Assembly: GCA_964428275.1 (NCBI GenBank) | Contig: CAYRXN010000192.1 | Span: forward strand, 1-14,335 | Length of the DNA: 14,335 nt | Source: JALSRY01 sp964428275 | GTDB lineage: Bacteria; Planctomycetota; Phycisphaerae; UBA1845; Fen-1342 | Direction of reading: 5' to 3' | Shown: piece by piece, positions 1 to 6,795 of the stretch | How the letters are laid out: each line of letters begins with the position of its first letter | How positions within the stretch are numbered: the first letter of the stretch is position 1 | Notes under the pieces: generated by a model | Databases searched by the model: none | What the model saw: only the letters and a program-made list of their open reading frames with translations | Told to the model about the DNA's origin: nothing | Position numbers and translations under genes: made by a program

Positions 1-189
1 CGTCGGGCACCGAAGGGCCATTCGGCATTTGCCATTCGCCATTCGGCATTCACAAAGGGACCGAGGGACTCAGGGATTGAGGGATCAAGGGGCCCAGGCA
101 CGAAGGCTAAGGGACGTAGGGCGTCGGGCACCGAAGGGCCATTCGGCATTTGCCATTCGCCATTCGGCATTCGCAAAGGGACCGAGGGA
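1..189. repeat. 68-base direct repeat, two copies 121 bases apart
   Basis: Bases 1-68 recur at 122-189 with a single mismatch (CACAAAGGG against CGCAAAGGG). Each copy is itself built from the near-repeated word CCATTCGGCATT / GCCATTCGCCATT. The first copy may extend beyond the left edge of the window. The spacer between the copies carries the G-run array described separately. Open frames across this stretch have no ribosome binding site and only translate the repeat, so I call no gene before 397. The rest of the gene-free stretch to 396 holds only the two short palindromic elements listed below and the ribosome binding site of the lipoprotein gene. Confidence 0.9.
57..92 (+). repeat. Octamer array GGGANNNA with phased G-runs
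   Basis: GGG runs begin at 57, 65, 73, 81 and 89, exactly every 8 bases, giving four GGGANNNA units followed by GGGG. Five G3 runs separated by 5-base loops could form a G-quadruplex on this strand. The structure is an inference; the periodicity is directly visible. Confidence 0.75.
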
Positions 190-208
190 ATGGAACCTGA
201 CCACGAGT

Positions 209-227
209 CGCGGGCCTGGGGCCCGCG
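209..227. repeat. Dispersed GC palindrome, copy 1
   Basis: CGCGGGCC / TGG / GGCCCGCG is a perfect 8-base-pair hairpin with a 3-base loop. The surrounding ~36 bases closely match those around the palindrome at 3107-3125, including the flanking GCGGT-CTCCGC, so the two are copies of one intergenic element rather than unrelated hairpins. Confidence 0.7.
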
Positions 228-289
228 CGGTACTCCGCAGGTTGGTTCGCGTTCGCAGGTTGATGGGGGGGGCGCAACCCAACCCGCTT

Positions 290-312
290 GTGGCACCCGT
301 TCGTAACCGGTA
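290..312. repeat. GTGGCACCGG-type element, degenerate copy
   Basis: GTGGCACCCG, a short spacer and ACCGGTAG form a degenerate member of a short inverted-repeat family. Other members in this window are at 1085-1107, 1122-1144 and 10008-10030; all are intergenic under the gene starts chosen here. Confidence 0.45.
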
Positions 313-396
313 GCGGCACCGTTGTGAGATCGGTTTGAAACTGCTGAACTCGTGATATTTGCCGGCGAAGGCCGGCTGGCTTCCAAGGGGAAACGC

Positions 397-1062
397 GTGC
401 AACCGCCGCGCCGCCGACTGCGAGCCCGCACCGCGCTCTATGCGGCCCTGCTGGCGCTTGTCGGCTGCCAGAGCGACGCCCGTTTGGATTACGAACGCCG
501 CATCAGCACGCTCCAGCAGCAGATCGAACGCCAGCGCGAGCAGATCGCGGCCCAGCAGGCCACGATCGACGAGCTGCAGCGCCAGCTCCAGGTAGCCCGC
601 GGCCTCAGCGACCGGGATCTCGAGAACATCTACTACCCCGACAAGATCGAGATCCTCAGCCTCACCGGCGGCGAAGACCTCGACGGCCAGCCCGGCGACG
701 ATGGTGTGGTGGTCTATCTCCGCCCGGTCGATCGCGACGGCGACGCCATCAAGGCTGCCGGCGAGGTCCGCATCCGCCTTTTCGACCTCCAGGCGCCCGA
801 CGGGCACACGCTCGTCGGCGAATATTCTTTTTCTGTCGAGGCGCTGCGCGAGTGCTGGTTCGGCAAGTTCATGACCTACCACTACACGCTGCACTGCCCC
901 TGGCAGCACGGTCCCCCGGGCCACGCTGAGATCACGATCCGGGCCACGTTCATCGACTATCTCACCCGCCGGGCGATGAGCGCCCAGACCACCTGCACGG
1001 TGAAACTCCCGCCGGCCGACGCTTCTGGCAGTCCGCCTTCGTCCCCTGCGCCGGCTCCCTGA
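397..1062 (+). CDS. Coiled-coil lipoprotein, function unknown
   Basis: I do not recognise a named family. The start is GTG 397, chosen because AAGGGG (385-390) sits 6 bases upstream; an in-frame GTG at 352 lacks such a site. The 221-residue product begins with a basic n-region, a hydrophobic stretch and a lipobox LVGC with Cys at residue 24 followed by Gln, so it should be a lipid-anchored envelope protein. Residues about 30-70 are a Gln/Glu/Arg-rich coiled coil. A compact domain follows (about 80-205) with a DGQPGDDGVVVYLRP segment and alternating hydrophobic residues suggesting a beta-sandwich. The C-terminus is Pro/Ser/Ala-rich. It stands alone, 267 bases before the peptidase gene. No partner is evident, and only the localisation is well supported. 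Confidence 0.8.
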   Translation: MQPPRRRLRARTALYAALLALVGCQSDARLDYERRISTLQQQIERQREQIAAQQATIDELQRQLQVARGLSDRDLENIYYPDKIEILSLTGGEDLDGQPGDDGVVVYLRPVDRDGDAIKAAGEVRIRLFDLQAPDGHTLVGEYSFSVEALRECWFGKFMTYHYTLHCPWQHGPPGHAEITIRATFIDYLTRRAMSAQTTCTVKLPPADASGSPPSSPAPAP

Positions 1063-1084
1063 CCAACCGGCGGCCATTCGTTTT

Positions 1085-1144
1085 GTGGCGCCGGTTTTCG
1101 ACCGGTGGGGATCCCGGACCTGTGGCACCGGCTTTCCAGGGTGG
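1085..1144. repeat. Two GTGGCACCGG-type elements in the 1063-1329 gap
   Basis: GTGGCGCCGGTTTTCGACCGG (with hairpin CCGGT/TTTCG/ACCGG at 1091-1105) is followed by TGTGGCACCGGCTTTCCAGG at 1121-1140. They are related in sequence to the elements at 290 and 10008. The first hairpin lies 28 bases after the lipoprotein stop codon and could help end transcription, but no T-run follows. The rest of the gap is GC-rich with no recognisable gene or clear promoter. Confidence 0.5.
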
Positions 1145-1329
1145 TCGGCCGCCGCAGAGCCCGGCCGCCACCGTTTCCCCTTTCGGGGGCAGGGCCGTGG
1201 GGTGGCGCAGTGCGCTTCGAGGTTCGCCCCGCCCCCGGCCCCCGTTGTCCTCGGTCAGAGGCCCTGCCATAATGCCCGTTTCCTGCGTTGCCAGGACGAG
1301 TCACGACCCGCGAGCACGAAAGCCGAGTG

Positions 1330-3048
1330 ATGCCCGACGCCAACCGCCCCGCCGCCGCGCCCGAGTTTCCCCGCCGATACGTCGCCCCTGATGCCGTTTT
1401 CGACACCTGGTCTGCCGCGGAAACCTGCTACCGCGAGCTGGCCGAGCGCCCGATCGAATCGCTGGAGGACTTCGAGCGCTGGCTGATGGATTTCAGCGAG
1501 ACCGACGCCGTCTTCGACGAGCGTTGCGCCGCCCTGCGCATCGAAACCACCCGCGCCACCGGCGACGGCGCGGTCCAGCAGCGCTACCTCGATTTCATGC
1601 AGAGCGTCTATCCCGAGCGCGAGCCGTGGCACGACAAGCTCCGCCGCAAGCTCGTGGCCGCCGCCGACCGCCTGCCCCTGCCCGAGAAGCGTTACGAGGT
1701 GCTCATCCGCGGCGTGCGCAACGCGATCGAGCTTTTCCGCGAAGAGAACGTCCCGCTCGAGGTCGAGGAAGCCGGCCTCAAACAGCGGTACCAGCAGATC
1801 ACCGGCAAGATGATGGTCACCTACGACGGCCGCGAGATGACGCTCCAGCAGCTTGCCAGTTATCTCGAAGAGCCGGACCGCGTCGTCCGCGAGCAGACCT
1901 ACCGCCTCGGCGCCGAGCGTTTCCTCCAGGACGCCTCCGCGATCGACGGGATCTACGACAAGATGGTCCATCTGCGCGACCGCATGGCCCGCAACGCCGG
2001 ACTTGCCAACTACCGCGACTACGCGTTTCGGGCGATGGAGCGGTTCGACTACACGCCCGAAGACTGCCTCGCTTTCCACGACGCGATTGAGAAAGTGGTG
2101 TGTCCCGCCGTGCGGCAATTCGCCGAACAACGCCGGATCAAGCTCGGCGTCGAGCGGCTGCGCCCCTGGGACATGGTCGTCGATCCCGACAACCGTCCGC
2201 CGCTGCGCCCCTTCGAGACCGTGGACGAGCTCGCCGACGGATGCAGCGTGATCTTCCACCGCGTGCATCCCGAGCTCGGCGAGATCTTCGACACGCTCCG
2301 CCAGCGCAAGCTGCTGGACCTGGGCAGTCGCAAGGGCAAGGCCCCCGGGGGTTACCAGGAGACCTACGACGCCCGCCGCGAGCCGTTCATCTTCATGAAC
2401 GCGGTCGGGACCGAGTCCGACGTCCGCACGCTGCTCCACGAAGGCGGGCATGCGTTTCACACCTGGTCGTGCCGCCACGAACCGCTGCTGGCCTACCGTC
2501 ACTATCCGATCGAGTTCGCCGAGGTCGCCTCGATGGGGATGGAACTGCTCGCGCTGCCGCACCTCGAAGTCTTTTACGGCGACGAGACCCCCCGCGCCGC
2601 GCGGCGTTTTCTCGAGAGCATCGTCCGTTTCTTCCCCTACATGGCCTGCGTCGACGCGCTCCAGCACTGGGTCTACACCCATGTGGACGCCTCGCCCGAG
2701 CAGCGCAAGGACAAGTGGGTCGAGCTCACGGATCGCTTCTCCCCCCACGTGGACTACACCGGCATCGAAGACTACAACCGCCACGCCTGGCACCGCAAAC
2801 TGCACTTTTTCGAAGTGCCGTTCTACTACGTCGAGTATGGCATCGCCCAGCTCGGCGCGCTCCAGGTCTGGCTCAACGCGCGCCGGAACTACAGCGAGGC
2901 CGTCGCCCTCTATCGCAACGGTCTTGCGTTGGGCGGTTGCCGCCCGCTTCCCGAAATCTTCGCCGCCGCCGGACTGAAGTTCGACTTCACCGAGACCACG
3001 CTCCGCCCGCTCATCGACGCGGTGATGGAGGAAATGGAAAAACTGTAG
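1330..3048 (+). CDS. M3 family oligoendopeptidase (PepF/thimet-like zinc metallopeptidase)
   Basis: A 572-residue M3 peptidase, normal length for the PepF-like (M3B) branch. These enzymes cleave short peptides inside a closed channel, usually in the cytoplasm; no signal peptide is visible. The zinc signature HEGGH is at residues 370-374, and the third ligand is Glu398 in FAEVASMGMELL, 24 residues later as in thimet oligopeptidase. A conserved substrate-side segment HFFEVPFYYVEY starts at His492. The N-terminal ~200 residues form the helical lid, including a segment of the type QLASYLEEPDRVVREQTYR. ATG 1330 is preferred over TTG 1288, although no strong ribosome binding site is seen; GTG 1327 is immediately adjacent. 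All catalytic residues are present, so it should be active. It converges on the phage block. Confidence 0.95.
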   Translation: MPDANRPAAAPEFPRRYVAPDAVFDTWSAAETCYRELAERPIESLEDFERWLMDFSETDAVFDERCAALRIETTRATGDGAVQQRYLDFMQSVYPEREPWHDKLRRKLVAAADRLPLPEKRYEVLIRGVRNAIELFREENVPLEVEEAGLKQRYQQITGKMMVTYDGREMTLQQLASYLEEPDRVVREQTYRLGAERFLQDASAIDGIYDKMVHLRDRMARNAGLANYRDYAFRAMERFDYTPEDCLAFHDAIEKVVCPAVRQFAEQRRIKLGVERLRPWDMVVDPDNRPPLRPFETVDELADGCSVIFHRVHPELGEIFDTLRQRKLLDLGSRKGKAPGGYQETYDARREPFIFMNAVGTESDVRTLLHEGGHAFHTWSCRHEPLLAYRHYPIEFAEVASMGMELLALPHLEVFYGDETPRAARRFLESIVRFFPYMACVDALQHWVYTHVDASPEQRKDKWVELTDRFSPHVDYTGIEDYNRHAWHRKLHFFEVPFYYVEYGIAQLGALQVWLNARRNYSEAVALYRNGLALGGCRPLPEIFAAAGLKFDFTETTLRPLIDAVMEEMEKL

Positions 3049-3106
3049 CAGCCCACCTGCCAACCGCCTGGGTCAGTATTTTCGCACAGGTTGCACCGGA
3101 TCGAGC

Positions 3107-3125
3107 CGCGGGCCCGGAGCCCGCG
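3107..3125. repeat. Dispersed GC palindrome, copy 2
   Basis: CGCGGGC / CCGGA / GCCCGCG is a 7-base-pair hairpin in the 137-base gap between the convergent peptidase and phage-block ends. It is the second copy of the element at 209-227 and shares its flanks. It could double as a bidirectional transcription stop, but there is no T-run. Confidence 0.65.
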
Positions 3126-3185
3126 CGGTCCTCCGCGCCTGAGCCCGAGCCCGCGGTCCTGGTGGTTTTGCTCCTTGTCGCGCGA

Positions 3186-3398
3186 TCACCTGGTCTGCGC
3201 TTTGCCTGCGTCCTCGTGCGCGATTCCGAGGATCAGGGCCACGCCGACCGCCAGCACCGACAGCACGGTTTCTTCGCTCAGGCCGATCCCCGCCTGTGCC
3301 GCGTATGCTGCCACCACCGTCGCCACGGCCACCTGCACTTTTCGGCTTCGCAGCGGCCACAGCCACCGCCGCCAGCCCGTCGCCTCAGTGCCCGCCAT
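3186..3398 (-). CDS. Small two-helix membrane protein, holin-like
   Basis: A 70-residue protein starting at ATG 3398, with an excellent AAGGAGG six bases upstream. A basic N-terminus (WRRWLWPLRSRK) is followed by two hydrophobic segments, about residues 19-35 and 43-57, joined by a short loop GIGLSEET, then a charged tail. This architecture is common among small phage membrane proteins placed near lysis or head-tail genes. The start overlaps the 3' end of the preceding lipoprotein gene by 14 bases, implying translational coupling. It is the last gene of the block. A holin role is inferred from topology and context only; no endolysin is nearby. Confidence 0.65.
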   Translation of the reverse strand: MAGTEATGWRRWLWPLRSRKVQVAVATVVAAYAAQAGIGLSEETVLSVLAVGVALILGIAHEDAGKAQTR

Positions 3399-3855
3399 GA
3401 CCGGCCTCCTTGCCCGCCTGGGCGGCGACGGCCTGTTTGCCGCGGTCCGCCTGGGCCTGCAACTGCTTCGCGAGCAGGTCCGCCGGCGACTGATCGCCGT
3501 AGAGCTTGGCATCGACGCCAGCCAGCCGCAGCGCCCGGGCCCGCTCGTTCTGAATCGCCCAGAACTCCATCAGATCGCGCTGGTTCCACGCCTCGTTGAG
3601 CGCCGCGAGCTGGGCCTCGCTCAGCGGTTCTTCTCCGGAGTCGAGGTGGCGAACCAGATCGCGATAGAGCAGCACCCGCAGTCCGTCGTGCTGCTTCTCG
3701 AAGACCGCCTGCTGCACCTGGTCGGCCCGTTGCTGCGCCGCGAGCGCCACCCGCAGCGACTCCCGCGAGCACCCGGCCAAGAGCACCACGATCGCCAGTG
3801 CCGCTGCGCTCCTGCGCAAACCGCGGCCGCCACTGTCTTTGGATTTGTCTTGCAT
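3385..3855 (-). CDS. Phage-block lipoprotein, function unknown
   Basis: A 156-residue predicted lipoprotein: basic n-region, hydrophobic AAALAIVVLLAG and a lipobox LAGC with Cys at residue 29. The mature part is charged, helical and Gln/Ala/Arg-rich. It contains LSEAQLAALNEAWNQRDLMEFW and a C-terminal helix ending in a Gly/His tail. An alternative ATG at 3876, seven codons upstream, overlaps the previous stop codon by one base (TGATG) and would allow coupled reinitiation; I cannot decide between them. The gene is tightly packed between its neighbours. A lipoprotein beside holin-like genes recalls spanin o-subunits, but this protein is larger than typical Rz1 proteins and not proline-rich, so that role is unproven. 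Confidence 0.7.
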   Translation of the reverse strand: MQDKSKDSGGRGLRRSAAALAIVVLLAGCSRESLRVALAAQQRADQVQQAVFEKQHDGLRVLLYRDLVRHLDSGEEPLSEAQLAALNEAWNQRDLMEFWAIQNERARALRLAGVDAKLYGDQSPADLLAKQLQAQADRGKQAVAAQAGKEAGHGGH

Positions 3856-3875
3856 CCTCAGGCCACTCCCTGTCA

Positions 3876-4178
3876 TCAGATCATCCCCAGTTGCGCGAAC
3901 AGTTGCATCGTCAACAGCACGCCGTCGGTCCACTTCTCCGCCGCCATCGCTTCGGCGACCTTCTGCGTCGTCTGCCGCACCTCGCTGTGCGACAGCCATC
4001 CGCCCGCGGGCGCCTCGCGCGACAGTCCCGCCTGGTTGTAGTCCCGCGGCTGCGGTGTCTTCGTCTCCTCGACCCGGGCCGCTTCGATCAACATGGCGTC
4101 GATCACGTTTCGCGCCGCCTGCACGAACGCGCGCGCCGTCTGCGCGTCGAGGCTCTTGACCAGTTCCGTCAGGTTCAT
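3876..4178 (-). CDS. Small helical protein of the phage block, function unknown
   Basis: A 100-residue soluble-looking protein with no membrane segment or signal. ATG 4178 is preceded by AGAGGTG at suitable spacing. The N-terminal ~38 residues form an amphipathic helix (LTELVKSLDAQTARAFVQAA), residues 40-63 are a polar linker, and the rest is helical (VRQTTQKVAEAMAAEKW), ending hydrophobically. I recognise no family. Its stop overlaps an ATG of the next gene by one base, so it belongs to the same transcript as the membrane protein upstream and the lipoprotein downstream. Confidence 0.65.
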   Translation of the reverse strand: MNLTELVKSLDAQTARAFVQAARNVIDAMLIEAARVEETKTPQPRDYNQAGLSREAPAGGWLSHSEVRQTTQKVAEAMAAEKWTDGVLLTMQLFAQLGMI

Positions 4179-4198
4179 CACTGCACCTCTGCGGTTGT

Positions 4199-4501
4199 CT
4201 ACCCGATTTCTTCGGTTCCCTGCGAATGCAACACTTCGAGTCGTTGCATCAGTCGCATTCGCCACTCGTTCTCCGCGATGCGCGACGAGCGCAGTTCCTC
4301 GCGCAGCGCCGCCAGTGCGTCCGTATTCGCCCGGATCACATCCAGCAGGTGCGTATTCAGGTCCGCCATCTGTTCGGCGTACCGCTCGGTGTCGCGTGCC
4401 GCCGACCCGGTCCGCACCCGTTCCTGCCGCTCGTACCACCACATCACGAACAGCAGGCCCGCCACGCCGAGCGATGCCGCCTGTGTCGCGATCGCATCCA
4501 T
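4199..4501 (-). CDS. Membrane-anchored coiled-coil protein (BhlA/UviB-like architecture)
   Basis: A 100-residue protein starting at ATG 4501 behind a strong GGGAGGA site. Residues about 5-23 form one transmembrane helix (ATQAASLGVAGLLFVMWWYE). It is followed by a long charged helix with heptad-like spacing (LNTHLLDVIRANTDALAALR). One N-terminal membrane helix plus a cytoplasmic coiled coil is the layout of BhlA/UviB-type holin-like proteins and of many small phage-encoded membrane proteins. The family assignment rests on architecture, not on a diagnostic motif. It begins 27 bases after the adaptor gene, the place where Mu-like phages would instead continue with further head-tail joining and tail sheath genes. 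Confidence 0.65.
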   Translation of the reverse strand: MDAIATQAASLGVAGLLFVMWWYERQERVRTGSAARDTERYAEQMADLNTHLLDVIRANTDALAALREELRSSRIAENEWRMRLMQRLEVLHSQGTEEIG

Positions 4502-4528
4502 CGCGTCCTCCCTTGGCCACCGTGGGTT

Positions 4529-4981
4529 CTAGAGTCCGTCCAGCTCATCGGCGGTGAACTTCCGCGGCCCTGCCGCATAGCGCGGCGAATCGTCGACCGC
4601 CGTCCGCGAGGCCGGCGGACTCGACGCCGGCAGGTCCAGGGTTCCCGCGGCCACCGCCGCAAACCACTCCTGCGCGTCGGCGTGAACCATGCGGACCCGT
4701 TCGGGAACGTCGGTCACGAACGGCGAATCCCGCCAGGCCAGGTACTCGGCCACGTCCAGCACCCGCGCCCGCAACACGTCTGCCAGTTCCGGATGCGCCG
4801 CGAGATCCACCGGCGTCGCAAACCGCCGGGCCAGGTACGCATTGGCCAGGGCCTCGGCCTGCGCCACGATCTCGGCGGCCACGGTCTCGTCCGCGGTCGT
4901 CCCGCCGACCCGGTCCGTCAGACGCGCGTAGAGTGTGCTGCCCAGCCGCGCGCTCAGTTGTGTCGTCGTGATATACGCCAC
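4529..4981 (-). CDS. Mu gp36-type head-tail adaptor (DUF1320)
   Basis: A 150-residue protein with the typical start of the Mu gp36/DUF1320 family, MAYITTTQLSARLG, followed by LYARLTDR. An all-helical core has the expected pattern of paired helices (residues about 30-90, including AEALANAYLARRF and VLDVAEYLAWR). The C-terminal ~40 residues are Pro/Ser-rich. In Mu-like phages this protein follows the major head gene and is thought to form the connector between portal and tail. The start is GTG 4981 with AAGGAG about 12 bases upstream, slightly far. The gene order after the gpT-type head gene fits. No gp37/DUF1834 partner follows, which is unusual. Confidence 0.85.
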   Translation of the reverse strand: MAYITTTQLSARLGSTLYARLTDRVGGTTADETVAAEIVAQAEALANAYLARRFATPVDLAAHPELADVLRARVLDVAEYLAWRDSPFVTDVPERVRMVHADAQEWFAAVAAGTLDLPASSPPASRTAVDDSPRYAAGPRKFTADELDGL

Positions 4982-5060
4982 TGGTTGTCAAGACTCCTTT
5001 CCGGCCGGACCCCGCCCACCACACCCGCCGGCCTGTCCATACCATTGTGTCACTGCGACT

Positions 5061-5101
5061 CGAAGACTGCGTGTCTGCCCGTTGGCGCTGGGCAGTCTTC
5101 G
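5061..5101 (-). terminator. Hairpin between major head and adaptor genes
   Basis: CGAAGACTGC (5061-5070) pairs perfectly with GCAGTCTTCG (5092-5101), a 10-base-pair stem with a 21-base loop. A second, mutually exclusive stem, CTGCCC (5075-5080) with GGGCAG (5090-5095), overlaps the downstream arm. It lies about 10 bases after the major head stop codon. It could lower read-through so that head protein exceeds the adaptor in amount; no clear T-run follows, so I call it a hairpin or attenuator rather than a certain terminator. Confidence 0.45.
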
Positions 5102-5110
5102 CGCCGGTCT

Positions 5111-6040
5111 TTACGTCAGTGTCACCAGGCACGCGCTTTGCCAGAAGCCGTACCCCGCCGCGTGCACGGCCTTGACGCCGTACTGATGCTGGTTCTCGTT
5201 GATTTCCAGTTCGCTGCCCTCGGCCAGCACCTGCACCTGGACGGGCAGTTCCTCCTGGAAGATGAACGGCCGGGCGTCGCCGTCGGTGCGGAAGACCGCG
5301 AACCTGTCGGTCCAGCTCAGCCGCGGATTGGCCACCCACGCCACCTGGAACGGACCCGAACCCGCCAGCGGGTTGCTCGAGGCGTCGATCGTCTTGCTCG
5401 ACAGCGCGATCAGCGTGGACGAAAGGAACCCCATCGGGACCATCACCAGAAACGACCCGGCCGACTCGTTCATCGGCTCGCCCTGGTCGTCCATGAAGCC
5501 GAGGATCTGTCCGATCCCCTTCACGATCGCCTCGTACATCTCTCCGTCCGTCGGTGACGTGGGGGTCGTCGCGTCGTGCGTGATGCTGTTGCTCTGCGTG
5601 CCCGAATCGCCTTCGCTGTGGTCGGTCGCAAAGTAGGTGGTGCCGTCATAGGCAGCGGCCCCGCTTGCGCCCGCGATGAGTTCGGTGAGCAGTTTGTTCG
5701 GATGCAGCGCCACCCGGCGGGCCAGTTCGTTGACGCGCACCATGATCTGTCCGGTCTTGTCCCGGCGAACCTCGTCCGCGTCGACGCGCACCGTCGATTC
5801 CCACACCTTGTTGACGATCGTCATCCCGCTGCTGCGCAGCGGGCGCACCTGCCGCCCGCCGACCCACTCGCGCACCTGCGGCACCATTCCCAGCCAGCGG
5901 TACGTCTCCGCCTCCTGTGTGCTCTCGAAGCGCATCGCCAGCTTGGTCCACCACGCCCCGTCGGCGTATTCCTCCAGTCGGCGATAGAAGCGTCCGACAA
6001 TCGCCCGCGATGTCAGCCCCGTATCCACAACCACGCTCAT
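5111..6040 (-). CDS. Mu gpT-type major head (capsid) protein
   Basis: A 309-residue HK97-fold-type major capsid protein of the Mu gpT family. ATG 6040 follows GAGGGA at good spacing, and the product starts MSVVVDTGLTSRAIVGRF. Family-like features include an early aromatic-rich helix (FYRRLEEYADGAWWTKLAMRF), RRDKTGQIMVRVNELARR, a DGTTYFATDHSEGDSG segment of the type seen before the gpT spine region, a central FMDDQGEPM, and a C-terminal strand-rich part with GVKAVHAAGYGFWQSACL. Hundreds of copies would form the shell. Upstream are the decoration-like gene and the protease. The length is normal, with no frameshift or internal stop. Confidence 0.9.
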   Translation of the reverse strand: MSVVVDTGLTSRAIVGRFYRRLEEYADGAWWTKLAMRFESTQEAETYRWLGMVPQVREWVGGRQVRPLRSSGMTIVNKVWESTVRVDADEVRRDKTGQIMVRVNELARRVALHPNKLLTELIAGASGAAAYDGTTYFATDHSEGDSGTQSNSITHDATTPTSPTDGEMYEAIVKGIGQILGFMDDQGEPMNESAGSFLVMVPMGFLSSTLIALSSKTIDASSNPLAGSGPFQVAWVANPRLSWTDRFAVFRTDGDARPFIFQEELPVQVQVLAEGSELEINENQHQYGVKAVHAAGYGFWQSACLVTLT

Positions 6041-6160
6041 GTGTATTCCCTCGATGGTCCTGGCCCCAGACTTCTGATCCATTTCGTGCGCCACCTGCCG
6101 CGCACGTCACGCTTGCTGCAGGGTTTCCGCCTCGTGGCGCCGCGTACCGGCGCGCCGCGG

Positions 6161-6577
6161 CTACGTGCTCGCGATCGGCTGGCAGCGCACGCGCACCAGG
6201 TCGGTCCCCTCCACGGCCACGATGCGGCCCACCCGGCTGTTGCCGCTGGCGGTGAGCGTCAGCGTGCCGTCGTCGCTGGCGTAAACGACCGCGCCGACGT
6301 TGGTCTGGGCCACGCCGCTGAGCACGTGAATGATGTCGATGTCCTGGTGCAGCCGTACGGCGACGCCGCCGGCGCTGTGCCCGCTGACGGTGTTGTCGGC
6401 CTGGGCATACGCCACGCCCAGGAACGCGTCCCCGGCCGTCAGGGGCCGCGCATAGCCGGTGCTTGCGTTCAGTCCGACCAGCGCCCCCTTGTAGATGTTG
6501 ACATTGTCATCGACGGGAAGGTCGATCAGTTCCCGCGAAGTATAGAATTGCAGTTCCCGGTTCGCACTCAGTGCCAT
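6161..6577 (-). CDS. Capsid decoration/cement-like protein
   Basis: A 138-residue beta-rich protein. ATG 6577 is chosen over ATG 6583 because GGAGGA lies 7 bases before the former but only 1 base before the latter. Repeated short beta strands separated by Gly/Asp turns (VNIYKGALVGLNASTGYARP, FLGVAYAQADNTV, VGAVVYASDDGTLTLTASG) resemble DUF2190-type and other small head decoration proteins. These sit between the protease/scaffold gene and the major head gene in many Mu-like and siphoviral head modules. Position and fold style support the role; I see no invariant motif. It is separated from the protease gene by 218 bases and from the head gene by 120 bases. Confidence 0.75.
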   Translation of the reverse strand: MALSANRELQFYTSRELIDLPVDDNVNIYKGALVGLNASTGYARPLTAGDAFLGVAYAQADNTVSGHSAGGVAVRLHQDIDIIHVLSGVAQTNVGAVVYASDDGTLTLTASGNSRVGRIVAVEGTDLVRVRCQPIAST

Positions 6578-6795
6578 GTACATATCCTCCGTGTTCTCGC
6601 CGTCGCGTGCGTCTGCAATATCCGATTCCGGTTTCGGCCCGAATCCCCGGACTCCAGACTGCCCGACGCTTCACACGGACGGCGCGTTACCAGACTTCCT
6701 CGTTCCAACAGTCATCCGTTGTCAGCTGGTCCCGTTGTTGCATTGGAGTATTGTCGCGGCGTTCCGTTGTTGCCCGGCGCGCCGCAGTGTGGCGC
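6578..6795. other. 218-base gap inside the phage block with ACAACGG words
   Basis: The gap between the protease and decoration genes is the longest inside the block. Read on the minus strand it holds CAACAACGGAAC, CAACAACGGGAC and ACAACGGAT. The same word recurs at the 3' end of the acetyltransferase gene near 8089-8130. I see no convincing promoter, only the ribosome binding site of the decoration gene at its downstream end. An 18-codon open frame (6687-6743) has no ribosome binding site and is not called. Confidence 0.5.

Noticed and set aside
29..313. Open frame inside the left-edge repeats
   Set aside because: Its sequence is just translation of the direct repeats and palindromes; no ribosome binding site.
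85..1128. A 347-codon minus-strand open frame over the lipoprotein gene
   Set aside because: It runs through the repeat region and antisense to a gene with a clear lipobox and ribosome binding site; no coding features of its own.
1255..3063. A 602-codon open frame antisense to the peptidase gene
   Set aside because: It mirrors the codon structure of the real M3 gene in GC-rich DNA, has no family motif, and the plus-strand gene has complete catalytic signatures.
3385..3855. Calling the lipoprotein an Rz1-type spanin subunit
   Set aside because: Too large and not proline-rich, and no clear i-spanin partner or endolysin nearby.
6687..6743. 18-codon minus-strand open frame in the phage block gap
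   Set aside because: No ribosome binding site and composed of ACAACGG-type low-complexity words.
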